Shown: piece by piece, positions 15,809 to 25,563 of the stretch | Numbering within the stretch: the first letter of the stretch is position 1 | How the letters are laid out: each line of letters opens with the position of its first letter | Assembly: GCF_009017255.1 (NCBI RefSeq) | Contig: NZ_WBZB01000033.1 | Span: 1-43,941, forward strand | DNA: 43,941 nt | Source: Alkaliphilus serpentinus | GTDB taxonomy: Bacteria; Bacillota; Clostridia; Peptostreptococcales; Natronincolaceae | Reading direction: 5' to 3' | Notes under the pieces: generated by a model | Told to the model about the DNA's origin: nothing | Seen by the model: the letters and a program-made list of their open reading frames with translations, nothing else | Database searches by the model: none | Made by a program: the position numbers and the translations under genes

Positions 15809-18073
15809 TTAGGCTTGTTTTGCCTTTTTATTAAGGGCCTCAATAATCTTTTCTGGTGTTGCAGGTAGAGAGGATATATTAATATCTAATGCCCAATTAA
15901 TGGCATTAATAATAGCCGGTGCAATTGCAACTGTTGCAAGTTCACCAATGCTTTTGGCACCAAAGGGCCCATATTCTTCACCTTCCTCTACAAGGATTAC
16001 CTTTACCTTTGGCATGTCGGGTGCATTTATTACATGATATTTACTAAAATTCGCTGTAGTTACCCTGCCCTTCGCATCTAATTTGATTTCCTCCGATAAA
16101 GCAAAGCCTATACCCATCTGTATTGCCCCATGCACCTGTCCTTCTACAAAACCAGGGTTTATAGCCCTTCCAATATCCGATACAGATAACACATCTAAGA
16201 TCTTTACCATACCTGTTAATTTATCTATCATTACTTCAACAAAGTTTACGGTATATACTCCAGGATTTGCCTTTGATTCATAGGTATTCGTGACACTGAT
16301 TTCTCTTTTAAACTGGTATCTCACCTTTGATAATAAATCACTTAAGGATATTCTATCACTGGGTTTTTCTGAATTGGTAATGACTCCCTCCAGCATTTCT
16401 ATAGCATCCTCTGTACACTCTAAAATCGCTGCACTATATTTGTAGATTTTTTCCTTTAATAGGTTTGCTGTTTCTTGTGCACAACCACCACATACAAAGG
16501 TTACCCTACTGGCTTGGGTTCCTGCCGAGTCATAGGGACTATAGAAGGTGTCGGCTTCAGGAATTATTATATTATCGGGATGAATCTTTAAGACCTCCCC
16601 TACGATTTGCTTCATGGTGGTAATTGTTCCACAGCCTAAGTCATGGAGGCCTGATAGCATTAAAATTTTCCCATCTTCTAATACCTTAAGGGTCATCATC
16701 ATATAATCTGGATGAGCTCCATAATACCCGTTTCCATGTACTCCGCAGGCCACTCCAACACCTGTTACAAATCTACCCTCCTGCCCCCTATTATTGAATT
16801 TTTCTTCCCAATTGAAGGCTTTTTTTCCCTTTTCAAGACAATCAATAACCCTGCCATTCCCTAAATCGGGGCCATTCAAGGGGTCCTTATCATAGGGATG
16901 AACTAGATTTTTCAGTCGTAGCTCAACAGGATCCATACCTATGGCCCTTGCTGCATTGTCAATATTAATTTCTGTAATAGCGTGGATTTGAGGTGACCCA
17001 TATCCCCTACAGGCACCACCTATTGGTGTATTGGAATAAACCGTGGTACTCTTATACCTTTGATTCTTGATTCTATAGAGTCTAAAGGCTTTTTTACCCA
17101 TTGCCAAAGCAACAGCATCGCCATTGGTATGATAGGCACCACCATCAACTAATACATCTATATCTCTACCAACAATCATGCCTTCCTTATCTACTGCTAT
17201 CCTAACCCGCCCTTTGGTAGCATTTCTAGTTCTAGTTCCAATAATTGCTTGAGCTCTACTGACTTCAAGCCTAACGGGGGCTCCAGTATTTAGAGATAAG
17301 TAGGCACATATAGGTTCTAATATTGGTTGACCCTTTCCTCCGAAGGAGCCTCCCATAGCTGTTTTTATCACTCTTATTTTACTGGTGGGTATGCCTAAAG
17401 CTTCAGATACAATCAATTGAACTTGGAAGGCTACCTGACAGGGAGACCATAGGGTAATGGTTCCATCAGGGGTGGAATCCGCTACACATGCATGGGTTTC
17501 CATTGCAGCATGATGTACCTTTTGGGTTTCAATAGTATCCTCAACAATAGTCAAATCTTTCTTTAATGCTTCATCAACCCTACCATTTTCCATTTCCCTC
17601 TTAGACATGATATTACCCCAGGGATGAATTTTAATGTTTTCTTCTACCAAGGCCCCTTCTGCATCAATGAAGGGTAATTCCTCGTAATCTACCTTAATTA
17701 AGGTTAGGGCTTCCTCTGCAATTTCCTTACTAGTGGCTACAACAGCAGCAATCCTATCTCCCATAAATCGGACCCTGTTAGTAAAAAGAACCTCATCCTT
17801 TACTGTATCCATGGCCTTATACCACATATAAGAATTGTATTTTTTATCTACAGAATTTTTGTAGGTAAAGACCTTTATAACACCTTGGAGGGCTTCTGCT
17901 TTAGAGGTATCAATTTCTTTAATAATACCATGGGATATTGAACTTAAGAGCAATTTTCCGTACAGCATGTTATGAAGCATCATATCTCCCACATATCGAA
18001 GCTGTCCAGTTACCTTTTCCCTTACATCATGAATTGGAAGGGTTTTGCCAATATATTTTAAATCATCTTTCAT
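15809..18073 (-). CDS. Molybdenum hydroxylase, large (molybdopterin-binding) subunit
   Basis: The catalytic subunit of a xanthine-dehydrogenase-family enzyme, 754 residues, complete. Motifs include the N-terminal a/b hammerhead domain (VTGQLRYVGD, FMGDRIAAVVA), HAAMETHACVA, the cofactor loop GGSFGGKG, GACRGYGSPQ, HDLGCGTIT, and the C-terminal GPFGAKSIGELA with the catalytic glutamate. Such enzymes hydroxylate electron-poor carbons of N-heterocycles or aldehydes using water. The ATG overlaps the TAA of the FAD-subunit gene by one base. The substrate is not evident from motifs; context suggests the heterocycle left by the neighbouring lyase. It needs the sulfurated cofactor, for which the XdhC-type gene at 7975 is a candidate helper. 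Confidence 0.9.
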   Translation of the reverse strand: MKDDLKYIGKTLPIHDVREKVTGQLRYVGDMMLHNMLYGKLLLSSISHGIIKEIDTSKAEALQGVIKVFTYKNSVDKKYNSYMWYKAMDTVKDEVLFTNRVRFMGDRIAAVVATSKEIAEEALTLIKVDYEELPFIDAEGALVEENIKIHPWGNIMSKREMENGRVDEALKKDLTIVEDTIETQKVHHAAMETHACVADSTPDGTITLWSPCQVAFQVQLIVSEALGIPTSKIRVIKTAMGGSFGGKGQPILEPICAYLSLNTGAPVRLEVSRAQAIIGTRTRNATKGRVRIAVDKEGMIVGRDIDVLVDGGAYHTNGDAVALAMGKKAFRLYRIKNQRYKSTTVYSNTPIGGACRGYGSPQIHAITEINIDNAARAIGMDPVELRLKNLVHPYDKDPLNGPDLGNGRVIDCLEKGKKAFNWEEKFNNRGQEGRFVTGVGVACGVHGNGYYGAHPDYMMMTLKVLEDGKILMLSGLHDLGCGTITTMKQIVGEVLKIHPDNIIIPEADTFYSPYDSAGTQASRVTFVCGGCAQETANLLKEKIYKYSAAILECTEDAIEMLEGVITNSEKPSDRISLSDLLSKVRYQFKREISVTNTYESKANPGVYTVNFVEVMIDKLTGMVKILDVLSVSDIGRAINPGFVEGQVHGAIQMGIGFALSEEIKLDAKGRVTTANFSKYHVINAPDMPKVKVILVEEGEEYGPFGAKSIGELATVAIAPAIINAINWALDINISSLPATPEKIIEALNKKAKQA

Positions 18074-18948
18074 TAATATCCCCCTTCCTTAATTCCATCC
18101 ATTAATAAATTTAATGTGTTTTCTGCTAACCCCATTATAGCTTCCCTTTTATATGGAAAGGAAGCCCTCCCAGCTATGGAGGCTTCAACCTCCTTTAATA
18201 ATACTGGTTTTATTACATCAATAACTGGATAAGTGAATTTTTTACCTTTAATAGAATTAGCCACAGCATCTGATATAAATGGTTTAGGCCCCAATGCCCC
18301 GAAAGCAACCTTTGGGCATTCAATTGCAGCATCTGCTTTATTATAGCTTAGTACAATGGCCATATTAAGCTTTGATATCGTAACAGCAGTTCTACTTCCA
18401 ATTTTACTAAAGGCTGAATATCCACCCTCTAGGGTAGGGATTCTTATCTCAATAATTACTTCCTTTTCATCAAGGTTATTTTCCTCTCTACCAATAATAA
18501 CATCATCAATAGGCTTTTCATGAATTTCGCCCCAGATATTGATGGTTTTAACTCTTGCTCCTAAAGCCATTAAGGAAGTTATAGAATCTGCACAGGGGGC
18601 AGCATTAGCAATGTTTCCTCCAATAGTTGCTATATTCCTTATTTGCTTGGATCCAACATTGCCAGCCGATTGACCTAGGCAGCGGGCATACCTATTTACT
18701 ATTGGACTTTCTGCTATTTGTGTAAAGGTGGTCATAGCTCCTATAGCTATGGCTTCATCCTCCTTCCTTATATATACCATTTCATGAATTCTATTTAAGT
18801 TGACGATTGTAGTTGGTTTAATTTTATAATTCCTAATTTTTATCATCAAATCAGTACCACCAGCTACGAAACAAGGATTATGAATCTCAGCTAGATGTTC
18901 TATTAGTTCCCTTAAGGATTGAGGAGAATAAAATGCCCATTTTTCCAT
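18073..18948 (-). CDS. Molybdenum hydroxylase, FAD-binding (medium) subunit
   Basis: 291 residues, the usual size for this subunit. The N-terminal FAD domain has VAGGTDLMIKIRN and the conserved RNIATIGGNIANAAPCAD, and a CO-dehydrogenase-flavoprotein C-terminal domain follows. It passes electrons from the iron-sulfur clusters to NAD+ or another acceptor. It lies one base after the iron-sulfur subunit gene, whose end contains its AAGGAGG site, and overlaps the large-subunit start, so the three genes are tightly coupled. Confidence 0.9.
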   Translation of the reverse strand: MEKWAFYSPQSLRELIEHLAEIHNPCFVAGGTDLMIKIRNYKIKPTTIVNLNRIHEMVYIRKEDEAIAIGAMTTFTQIAESPIVNRYARCLGQSAGNVGSKQIRNIATIGGNIANAAPCADSITSLMALGARVKTINIWGEIHEKPIDDVIIGREENNLDEKEVIIEIRIPTLEGGYSAFSKIGSRTAVTISKLNMAIVLSYNKADAAIECPKVAFGALGPKPFISDAVANSIKGKKFTYPVIDVIKPVLLKEVEASIAGRASFPYKREAIMGLAENTLNLLMDGIKEGGY

Positions 18949-18949
18949 T

Positions 18950-19420
18950 TCAATTGCCTCCTTCCTTGCTATCAGCCACAGCCCTTACTGCATCAATTAT
19001 TTTAATATAACCCGTACATCTACAAAGGTTACCTTCAATGGCCTCTTTAATCTCTTCGTTGGATGGATTTGGGTTTTTCATTAATAAAGCTTTACAGGAC
19101 ATTAACATTCCAGGAGTACAATAACCACATTGCACTGCCCCTTTATCAATAAAAGACTGCTGTAATCGATCTAGCTCTCCATCCTTTTCTAAACCTTCTA
19201 TCGTTATAATTTCCTTTCCTTCAGCCTGATGGGCAAGAACTAGACATGAATTTACAGCAAGACCATCTAATATTATTGTACATCCTCCGCACTCACCTTC
19301 TCCACAGCCCTCCTTGGCACCGGTTAAAGATAATTTCTCCCTTAGTACATCCAATAATCTTAGCCTTGGATTTACATCTAGTGCATAATTAATACCATTC
19401 ACCCTCATATTCAAAAGCAT
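18950..19420 (-). CDS. Molybdenum hydroxylase, [2Fe-2S] (small) subunit
   Basis: 156 residues with both expected clusters. The plant-ferredoxin-type cluster is in GCGEGECGGCTIILDGLAVNSC. The second, all-helical cluster is in QCGYCTPGMLM and CRCTGY. It is first gene of the operon 2Fe-2S, FAD, Mo subunit, lyase. The ATG at 19420 follows AAGGAGG by seven bases. About 75 bases upstream lies a seven-base inverted repeat that could bind a regulator. Confidence 0.92.
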   Translation of the reverse strand: MLLNMRVNGINYALDVNPRLRLLDVLREKLSLTGAKEGCGEGECGGCTIILDGLAVNSCLVLAHQAEGKEIITIEGLEKDGELDRLQQSFIDKGAVQCGYCTPGMLMSCKALLMKNPNPSNEEIKEAIEGNLCRCTGYIKIIDAVRAVADSKEGGN

Positions 19421-19493
19421 CCCATTGCCTCCTTATCTATAATTTATTACTTCATTTAATAATCGATCTTTACTAGTTCAATGGTATCAGCCA

Positions 19494-19529
19494 ATAGTCT
19501 AAAAAAAGTCCAGAAGGATTAGAGACTAT
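19494..19529. promoter_or_regulatory. Inverted repeat upstream of the molybdenum hydroxylase operon
   Basis: atagtct (19494-19500) and agactat (19523-19529) are perfect seven-base arms 22 bases apart. On the minus strand the interior also contains GGACTTTTTTT, so the element could be an operator or part of a leader hairpin. No function can be assigned. Confidence 0.35.
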
Positions 19530-19563
19530 GAAAGGAGTCACCTGAAGACATCTAGGTATGTAT

Positions 19564-19589
19564 AAAGCCTACCTCTAAGGATAGGCTTT
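19564..19589 (-). terminator. Possible terminator of the BCCT transporter gene
   Basis: Perfect arms aaagccta/taggcttt (19564-19571 and 19582-19589) lie between the transporter stop and the hydroxylase operon. The T tract is weak, so readthrough into the hydroxylase operon is possible. Confidence 0.5.
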
Positions 19590-19627
19590 ACTCACTGGTA
19601 AATTACTTACTTTATTATTCTATAGGA

Positions 19628-21223
19628 CTATGCTTTAGACTTAACCATTACCTCTTTATCTACCTTTGCTGTCTCTGGAAAGCTTACTACATCATATTTT
19701 TCTCTTTTTATAATCATGTACATGCTGGTAAAGGCCATGGCAATCATCAAGAAGAGAATCGGGAATCCAGCTACTGTAGAAATTTGTTTTGTTGCATCGA
19801 TACCACTGATTTTTCCACCGGCAGACAATAGGTTTATGATTGCTAAGGATGACATTATCACACCCCAGAAAATCTTAACCTGCCCAGGGGCTTCCACATC
19901 AGCATTGTTATATGCACTAGTGGATAATGAAGATATCGTAGAAGTCATTGAGTCTGCTAGGGTAACTATGGATACATAAATCACCAGAATGTATATGGCA
20001 CTGGTTAAGGTTGATAACGGGAAGTTCTTTAAAAAGGCAAATACGGCAACTTCATTTCCTCCGGCTTGCATGGCTTCAAAGATTCCTGCCCCTTGCATTT
20101 GAAGATTTACTGCAGCACCTCCAAATACTGAGAACCATATCAATCCAAAGGTGGCAGGTAAAAATAAATTTACCAGCATAAATTGTTTAATTGTTCTACC
20201 CTTTGATATTCTAGCGAAGAACATTCCAGATAATGGTGCGTAGGCAATCCATATTGCCCAGTAATAGATTGGCCACCATCTTGGCCAAGGTGAGCCATCA
20301 ATGGGACTCATATATAGGGTTCTTTCAAAGAAGTTTTGAATAAAATGACCAGTGGATTGAGTACCAAAATTTAATATAAACCTTGTTGGTCCCAATAATA
20401 GAATAAATATCATCATTGCAAAGAAGATCTTCGCATTTTTGTCTGAAAGCCATTTAATTCCTCTTTTTAACCCAGTATAACTAGAAATGATATAGGTTAA
20501 TACAATGGCTGTAACAATTAAAATCCATATGAATTTCCCTGGTTCAATACCCGTTAGAATATTTAATCCACTGGCAATCTGCATGGTTCCAACACCTAAA
20601 ACGGCTGCTACTCCACCAGCCAATGCAAATAAGCAGATATTATCCACCAAGGCACCACCCCAGCCTTGAATTCTCTTGCCCATTACTGGATACAGCATCG
20701 AACTAACTTGGAAGGGTAGCTTTGCATTATATACTGCATATGCAATTCCTACACCACAAATTGCATACATGGCATAGGGTAAATAAGTCCAATGGATAAA
20801 GGTTTGGGTCATTGAGAACATGGCTGCCGATTCACTACCTGGAATCAAGCCTAAACCCTCTGGTGGTGCATACATATGAGTTAATGGTTCAACAACACCC
20901 CAGAAAAGTATACCAGTTGCTATCCCCGCACACAGGGATATGGCAAACCAATTCCAAAAGCTTAATTCTGGCTCTGCATCCTTACCCCCCAGCTTTATAT
21001 TTCCATACTTAGAAAAGGCTAGAAATACACACATGAAGAAGAAAAGTACAGAGGAAAGCTGAAATAGCCAACCGAAGTTTTCGAAGGCAAATCCAGCAGT
21101 AGAGTTTAAGGCATTGTAGAAGGCCTCTGGTGCTACTATACCTGTAACAATAGCAAAGATGAAGAAAATTGACATTGGAATAAAAATAGACATCCGTAAA
21201 CTGGCTTTTTCAAATTTTTGCAA
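19628..21223 (-). CDS. BCCT-family betaine/carnitine/choline-type transporter
   Basis: 531 residues with about twelve hydrophobic segments. The family signature of the eighth helix is present: WAIWIAYAPLSGMFFARISKGRT, as are the ILFWGVVEPL and GWGGALVDN regions. BCCT carriers move trimethylammonium zwitterions, driven by Na+ or H+ or by exchange. The best start is the TTG at 21223, with GGGGG nine bases upstream; ATG at codon 11 is the alternative. It lies upstream of and on the same strand as the hydroxylase-lyase operon, which matches import of a betaine whose trimethylamine the lyase would then release. An osmoprotectant role is possible, but I see no adjacent osmotic-stress genes. Confidence 0.92.
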   Translation of the reverse strand: MQKFEKASLRMSIFIPMSIFFIFAIVTGIVAPEAFYNALNSTAGFAFENFGWLFQLSSVLFFFMCVFLAFSKYGNIKLGGKDAEPELSFWNWFAISLCAGIATGILFWGVVEPLTHMYAPPEGLGLIPGSESAAMFSMTQTFIHWTYLPYAMYAICGVGIAYAVYNAKLPFQVSSMLYPVMGKRIQGWGGALVDNICLFALAGGVAAVLGVGTMQIASGLNILTGIEPGKFIWILIVTAIVLTYIISSYTGLKRGIKWLSDKNAKIFFAMMIFILLLGPTRFILNFGTQSTGHFIQNFFERTLYMSPIDGSPWPRWWPIYYWAIWIAYAPLSGMFFARISKGRTIKQFMLVNLFLPATFGLIWFSVFGGAAVNLQMQGAGIFEAMQAGGNEVAVFAFLKNFPLSTLTSAIYILVIYVSIVTLADSMTSTISSLSTSAYNNADVEAPGQVKIFWGVIMSSLAIINLLSAGGKISGIDATKQISTVAGFPILFLMIAMAFTSMYMIIKREKYDVVSFPETAKVDKEVMVKSKA

Positions 21224-21343
21224 TTTCTATTACCCCCTTATCTTTTTTATTAGATGTCCCCTATTAGAAAATATCTAAGAATTATAAGAGTAAAAACAGA
21301 TTATGGCTTGTAGAGTAGATATTCACTAACTTATATCATCTAA

Positions 21344-21372
21344 TTATTAATAGTTTAACAATATAACGTCAA
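21344..21372 (-). promoter_or_regulatory. Weak candidate promoter of the BCCT gene
   Basis: On the minus strand TTGACG (21367-21372) is followed after 17 bases by TAATAA (21344-21349). The match to the -10 consensus is only partial. Confidence 0.3.
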
Positions 21373-21435
21373 TAAAAAGTCCAATTACAATGCTATATTT
21401 TTAATTTTTTGAATTTTTTAATTTTTTTTAAGTTT

Positions 21436-21473
21436 TAAAAAGCTAGGTTTTATACCATTAATGGCCCTAGCTT
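21436..21473 (-). terminator. Terminator of the BTAD/AAA regulator gene
   Basis: Arms aagctagg (21440-21447) and cctagctt (21466-21473) form an eight-base stem overlapping the stop codon, with TTTTT following on the minus strand. Confidence 0.8.
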
Positions 21474-24400
21474 AATTTTGCAAAGTGCTCTTCAATTTAT
21501 ATAAAAATTCGATTTCATAGCTGTTTAGAGGCTTTAGAGCCTCAATTCCTGCATCACAATAAGCTTCTAAACCTTCATGTAGGATTGATTGAAAAAGAGT
21601 CCTTAAGGATTTTTTCTCTCTAATTATAGAGCAGATTTCGGCTTTAATCCTAAATACTAGTCCTATTTCATAGGGGCTTTTAATTTTTTGTGCACAATTA
21701 TCTGCTTCTAACAAATGCTTAATAGATTCTTCATAACTCTCCTGTATCAGTAATAGTAACGCCAAATAGCCATGGACTGTTGATTTACCCCATAAGACAT
21801 CCAATTGATTGTAAAAGCCCAGGGCTTTGTTAAGATAAGACGCAGAATCTTCCAAATCGCCCATATCAAATGCAGCAAGCCCCGCATTCCTATAGAATAT
21901 TGTTAAGCCCCTTAATATATTCTGGCTTTCGCATAGTTCAATGGCCTTCTTATAATAATCAATAGCCTCATCGTATTCCTTATTATATCTTTTACTATCA
22001 CCAATATAATTATAGGCAGCAGCGATGTTTAGAATATAGTCATTTCTTTCTTTTAGCTCTTCAAAGGTATCTATAGAGCGTTTTAGAATAATCTCTCCCT
22101 CTAGATAGGAGCCCTCCATTATTTTCATTAGGCCTTCCAGTCTTAGGAGAATACCAACCTCTTCTTTTTGATTGGTTGAGGTGGCAATCATCATAGCACT
22201 ATTTATATATTCTGCCATTAAGTTGGTATTTTGTGTATTGATACAATAATATATGAGCTGACGATAGCCATGGATCACTAAGGAGTAATCCTTTAGCTCT
22301 AATCCTTTAGTAATAACATAATGAATTAGGTCTAAGCCCCTTTCATAATCTCCATTACATATATAAAACCTACCTAACATGTGATAAAAATTTGCCTCGA
22401 TTTTGGTTAATTCCTCAGTTTCCTCCATGTCTGCCTTAATGTTCTTTAGGTTTTCTTTAATTTCAGTTAGCCATGTCAAGGCTTGATGGGAGGTTAGAAA
22501 AAGCTTCTTATCCCCTTGAAAGCATCCATCCTTTAGAACTGGAAAAACCTCATTATGAAGCTGCAAATAAGTATCTACATTCTTTATGGAATATTTTAAT
22601 GTATAGATTTTGTTGTTTGCTCTGCTAAAATGATAAATCAGCTTTGAATATAAAGAAAAGTCTCTTTTATCTTTTTTAAGCCTGTTTTCAAGATGTCTAG
22701 CAATCTTATCATGGAGGATTTTTTTCCTCGATAAAGACATTTGCTCATAAATAAATTCTCTTAGCTTTTGATGGGTAAAGACAAAATAGGGATTCCCTTT
22801 TGAAGAGATTGATTCTTTTAAAATTTTCTTTTGTTGCAATTCTTCAATAAGGTCCATTAGCTCATGTTCTGTTTTGCCACAAAGTTGATGCAATGTATCA
22901 TAGGGTACCTTATCAAAAAAAACAGAGGCAATATTCAAGAGTTTCTTTCCTTCCTCTGATATATTAATAAATCTGCTTCTTAAAATATCCTCCATTTTTG
23001 ACGTGATTTTGATGCTATGCTTATCCTCTTGTAGGTTATTCAGAAACTCTATAAGAAAGAAGGGGTTTCCTTCCGTTTCTACATACATTAAATCCTTAAT
23101 AGCTTGGCTGAAGTCGTGATCAGGCAATAGCTCTAATGCAAATTCTATAACTTCTCTTTGATTAAATCTTGTTAGATAAAGTTTTTCGATAAGATTGCTC
23201 CTACCCATTTCTGCAAAGAATTGTGACAGTTTCTCTTCATAACCATCTCTACAAGAAGCTATGAGTAAAACAAATTTATTTTTTTGATTGTATAATAAAT
23301 TCTTTAACAAAGATAAACTTAACTCATCTATCCATTGTATATCTTCAAAAACCAGAATAAGCTTTCTTCCATCAGCAACCCTTTCTAAAACATCACAAAT
23401 AGCCCTCTCAGCTACTTGATACTTGAGTATATCAATATGCTCAACAGAATTTGATATAGTAACCTTTAGGCTCGCTGCAAAGGAAGGAAATATATAGCTA
23501 ATGATGGTACTAAGAATTTCTGGAATTTCTATATTATTTTCTTTTATAAAATTTGAAATTTTAGAAAATATGCCATTCCAGGGCTTTAATAAATATTTTT
23601 CTTCCGCTTGATAACAATAGGTGGTGAAGACTTCTATATCATTGTGTTCCACGGTCTTTAATGCTGTTTCTATTAGTTTACTTTTTCCTATACCAGCTTC
23701 TCCTATGATGATAAAGGATTTATACTCTGTATTATCTATAAATCTTTTATAGTTTTCGTGAATTTTAAAAAGCTCACTCTTTCTTCCATAAAAAAAATCT
23801 TGAGGATCCTTCTTTTCTAAATGATCAAGTTTATTTTTCTCCTTCAAAAGCTTCTCGTATAGCAATGTGGTTTTTGCATCTGGACAAATAGATAATTCCC
23901 TGTTCAATACATCAACTAATTTTTGATATACCTCTAGGGCTTGATTATATCTTCCCATAAATCCATAGCTTTTCATCAGATCTCTATAGGCGGTTTCATC
24001 AAACTCATCAATTTGTATAAGACTCTTGGCAAGCTTCTCTCCTAATTTATAATCTTTATTCTTTAGACCGTCCTTAATTCCCTTATGTAATTTATTGATA
24101 TAGATATCCTTATATTTTTCCTTTTGAGAAAACATCCATTCTTCAAATACTTCAGCATCCTTCACATAAAAACCTTCAAGAAATTCACCCTGGTAAACTT
24201 CTACTGCACTTTCACTATTACTATTTAATAGAGTATTCACATCTACAAAATAATCCAGAGCAGGGTTAATAGTAATAATGGATCTTTGGGGAGATATTAA
24301 TACATCCTCATGAAAAAGCTTTTTGATTATGTAAATGGCATTTCTAAGGTTCTTCTTAGCAACAGCCTCGTCAACTTCACTCCATAATAAATGAACAAGC

Positions 24401-24534
24401 TTATCCCTTGAAGCATGTCCCTTTATTAATAGATAATAGAACAAAGCCTCTGCCTTTTTATAGGGAAAAGCAAGTTTTTTACCATCTATAGTAACTATAG
24501 GTGTACCTAATAGCTTTACATTTATGGATTTCAA
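21472..24534 (-). CDS. Large transcriptional regulator: wHTH + BTAD + AAA ATPase + TPR
   Basis: 1020 residues. Residues 1-95 form an OmpR/SARP-like winged helix (KAEALFYYLLIKGHASRDKL). Residues 100-245 are a bacterial transcriptional activator domain. An AAA/STAND ATPase follows, with Walker A GEAGIGKS (278-285) and Walker B LILVFEDIQWIDE. The C-terminal 400 residues are TPR-like repeats (AAYNYIGDSKRYNKEYDEAI). This is the architecture of SARP/AfsR-type activators, where the TPR or ATPase module senses a ligand or partner. The start is the TTG at 24534 with GGAGG eight bases upstream. Lying between an AraC gene and the betaine transporter, it probably activates the transporter and hydroxylase-lyase genes. 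Confidence 0.87.
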   Translation of the reverse strand: MKSINVKLLGTPIVTIDGKKLAFPYKKAEALFYYLLIKGHASRDKLVHLLWSEVDEAVAKKNLRNAIYIIKKLFHEDVLISPQRSIITINPALDYFVDVNTLLNSNSESAVEVYQGEFLEGFYVKDAEVFEEWMFSQKEKYKDIYINKLHKGIKDGLKNKDYKLGEKLAKSLIQIDEFDETAYRDLMKSYGFMGRYNQALEVYQKLVDVLNRELSICPDAKTTLLYEKLLKEKNKLDHLEKKDPQDFFYGRKSELFKIHENYKRFIDNTEYKSFIIIGEAGIGKSKLIETALKTVEHNDIEVFTTYCYQAEEKYLLKPWNGIFSKISNFIKENNIEIPEILSTIISYIFPSFAASLKVTISNSVEHIDILKYQVAERAICDVLERVADGRKLILVFEDIQWIDELSLSLLKNLLYNQKNKFVLLIASCRDGYEEKLSQFFAEMGRSNLIEKLYLTRFNQREVIEFALELLPDHDFSQAIKDLMYVETEGNPFFLIEFLNNLQEDKHSIKITSKMEDILRSRFINISEEGKKLLNIASVFFDKVPYDTLHQLCGKTEHELMDLIEELQQKKILKESISSKGNPYFVFTHQKLREFIYEQMSLSRKKILHDKIARHLENRLKKDKRDFSLYSKLIYHFSRANNKIYTLKYSIKNVDTYLQLHNEVFPVLKDGCFQGDKKLFLTSHQALTWLTEIKENLKNIKADMEETEELTKIEANFYHMLGRFYICNGDYERGLDLIHYVITKGLELKDYSLVIHGYRQLIYYCINTQNTNLMAEYINSAMMIATSTNQKEEVGILLRLEGLMKIMEGSYLEGEIILKRSIDTFEELKERNDYILNIAAAYNYIGDSKRYNKEYDEAIDYYKKAIELCESQNILRGLTIFYRNAGLAAFDMGDLEDSASYLNKALGFYNQLDVLWGKSTVHGYLALLLLIQESYEESIKHLLEADNCAQKIKSPYEIGLVFRIKAEICSIIREKKSLRTLFQSILHEGLEAYCDAGIEALKPLNSYEIEFLYKLKSTLQN

Positions 24535-24586
24535 GCTATCAACCTCCTCAATGGTAACTGCTGATAAATGGATTCACGGGGTATGA

Positions 24587-25456
24587 TTAATTTCTTGTAA
24601 TACTATTTACATACTTTTGGGGAGAAATATCGAACATCTTCTTAAAGGCTCTACTAAAGTTGGAGTAATCATTAAAGCCACATCTAGCGCTGGCCTCGGT
24701 AATATTGTAGCCAGATCTTATTAGCCCTTTAGCCATTATTAGCCTCTTCTGTAGGATGTAATTATGTAAGGTATAGCCTGTTTCTTTTTTAAATTTATGC
24801 ATCAGGTAATATTTATTTAAGTAGAATAGAGAAGCTATGGTATCAATTGATAAATCTCTCTCAAGATTGCTATTTATATAGCTGATAATGGAGCAAATTC
24901 TTTCGTCATAGGTAAAATCTTCTTGAAGAATTTCTTTATCTACCCCTAAATACAGTCGGTTGATATAGATCATAAACTGAGTAAATAGAGAATTACTGAG
25001 TAATTGACTGCCAAACTCACTATTCCTTTGAGCTTCTTCAATCTGTGATAATATTTTCCTTAAGATATGAAGTTGAGTAGGGTCTTGCCTTATTAGATTT
25101 AGATTCTCTTTTATGGCCAGTTGAAAACAGGTTTCAAGGATGCACTCAGTAGTATTAGATTTTTCAAAAAAGGCTGGACTAACCCAAATAACAATCCGTT
25201 CATAGCTTTCACTGGCGTCTATCTGGGGTTTATGGAGTTCGTTGCTATTAACTAATAATACATCCCATGGCTTTAATCTATAGGCTCTACCTTCAATGAG
25301 GTAGGTAACCTTTCCGGAAATAAATATGAGTATTTTATAAAAATCATGATAATGAAATTCTAGTTCTAGGTTGATTCGATCCTTTATGTGAAAAAGGGCA
25401 AAGTCTTTTTCTAGGTATCCCCGCTTGCTTTTATTATTTACAATTTCTTTGCTCAT
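24587..25456 (-). CDS. AraC-family transcriptional regulator with cupin-like sensor domain
   Basis: 289 residues. The N-terminal half has the AraC cupin pattern (FHIKDRINLELEFHYHDFYK, then LKPWDVLLVNSNELHKP), and the C-terminal 100 residues hold the paired HTH domain ending GFNDYSNFSRAFKKMFDISP. GGGGG lies six bases before the ATG. It precedes the BTAD/AAA regulator gene by only 52 bases on the same strand, so the two regulators are probably co-expressed and may jointly control the downstream catabolic genes. Confidence 0.88.
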   Translation of the reverse strand: MSKEIVNNKSKRGYLEKDFALFHIKDRINLELEFHYHDFYKILIFISGKVTYLIEGRAYRLKPWDVLLVNSNELHKPQIDASESYERIVIWVSPAFFEKSNTTECILETCFQLAIKENLNLIRQDPTQLHILRKILSQIEEAQRNSEFGSQLLSNSLFTQFMIYINRLYLGVDKEILQEDFTYDERICSIISYINSNLERDLSIDTIASLFYLNKYYLMHKFKKETGYTLHNYILQKRLIMAKGLIRSGYNITEASARCGFNDYSNFSRAFKKMFDISPQKYVNSITRN

Positions 25457-25563
25457 ATGATTCCCCCAATAATTACTTATACTAATGTCTATATAGTCTA
25501 TAAGTATATTATTATGCTTTTTTTCTAGAATTCCTTTTTCTTAAGGGTATTTTTATGCAATAG

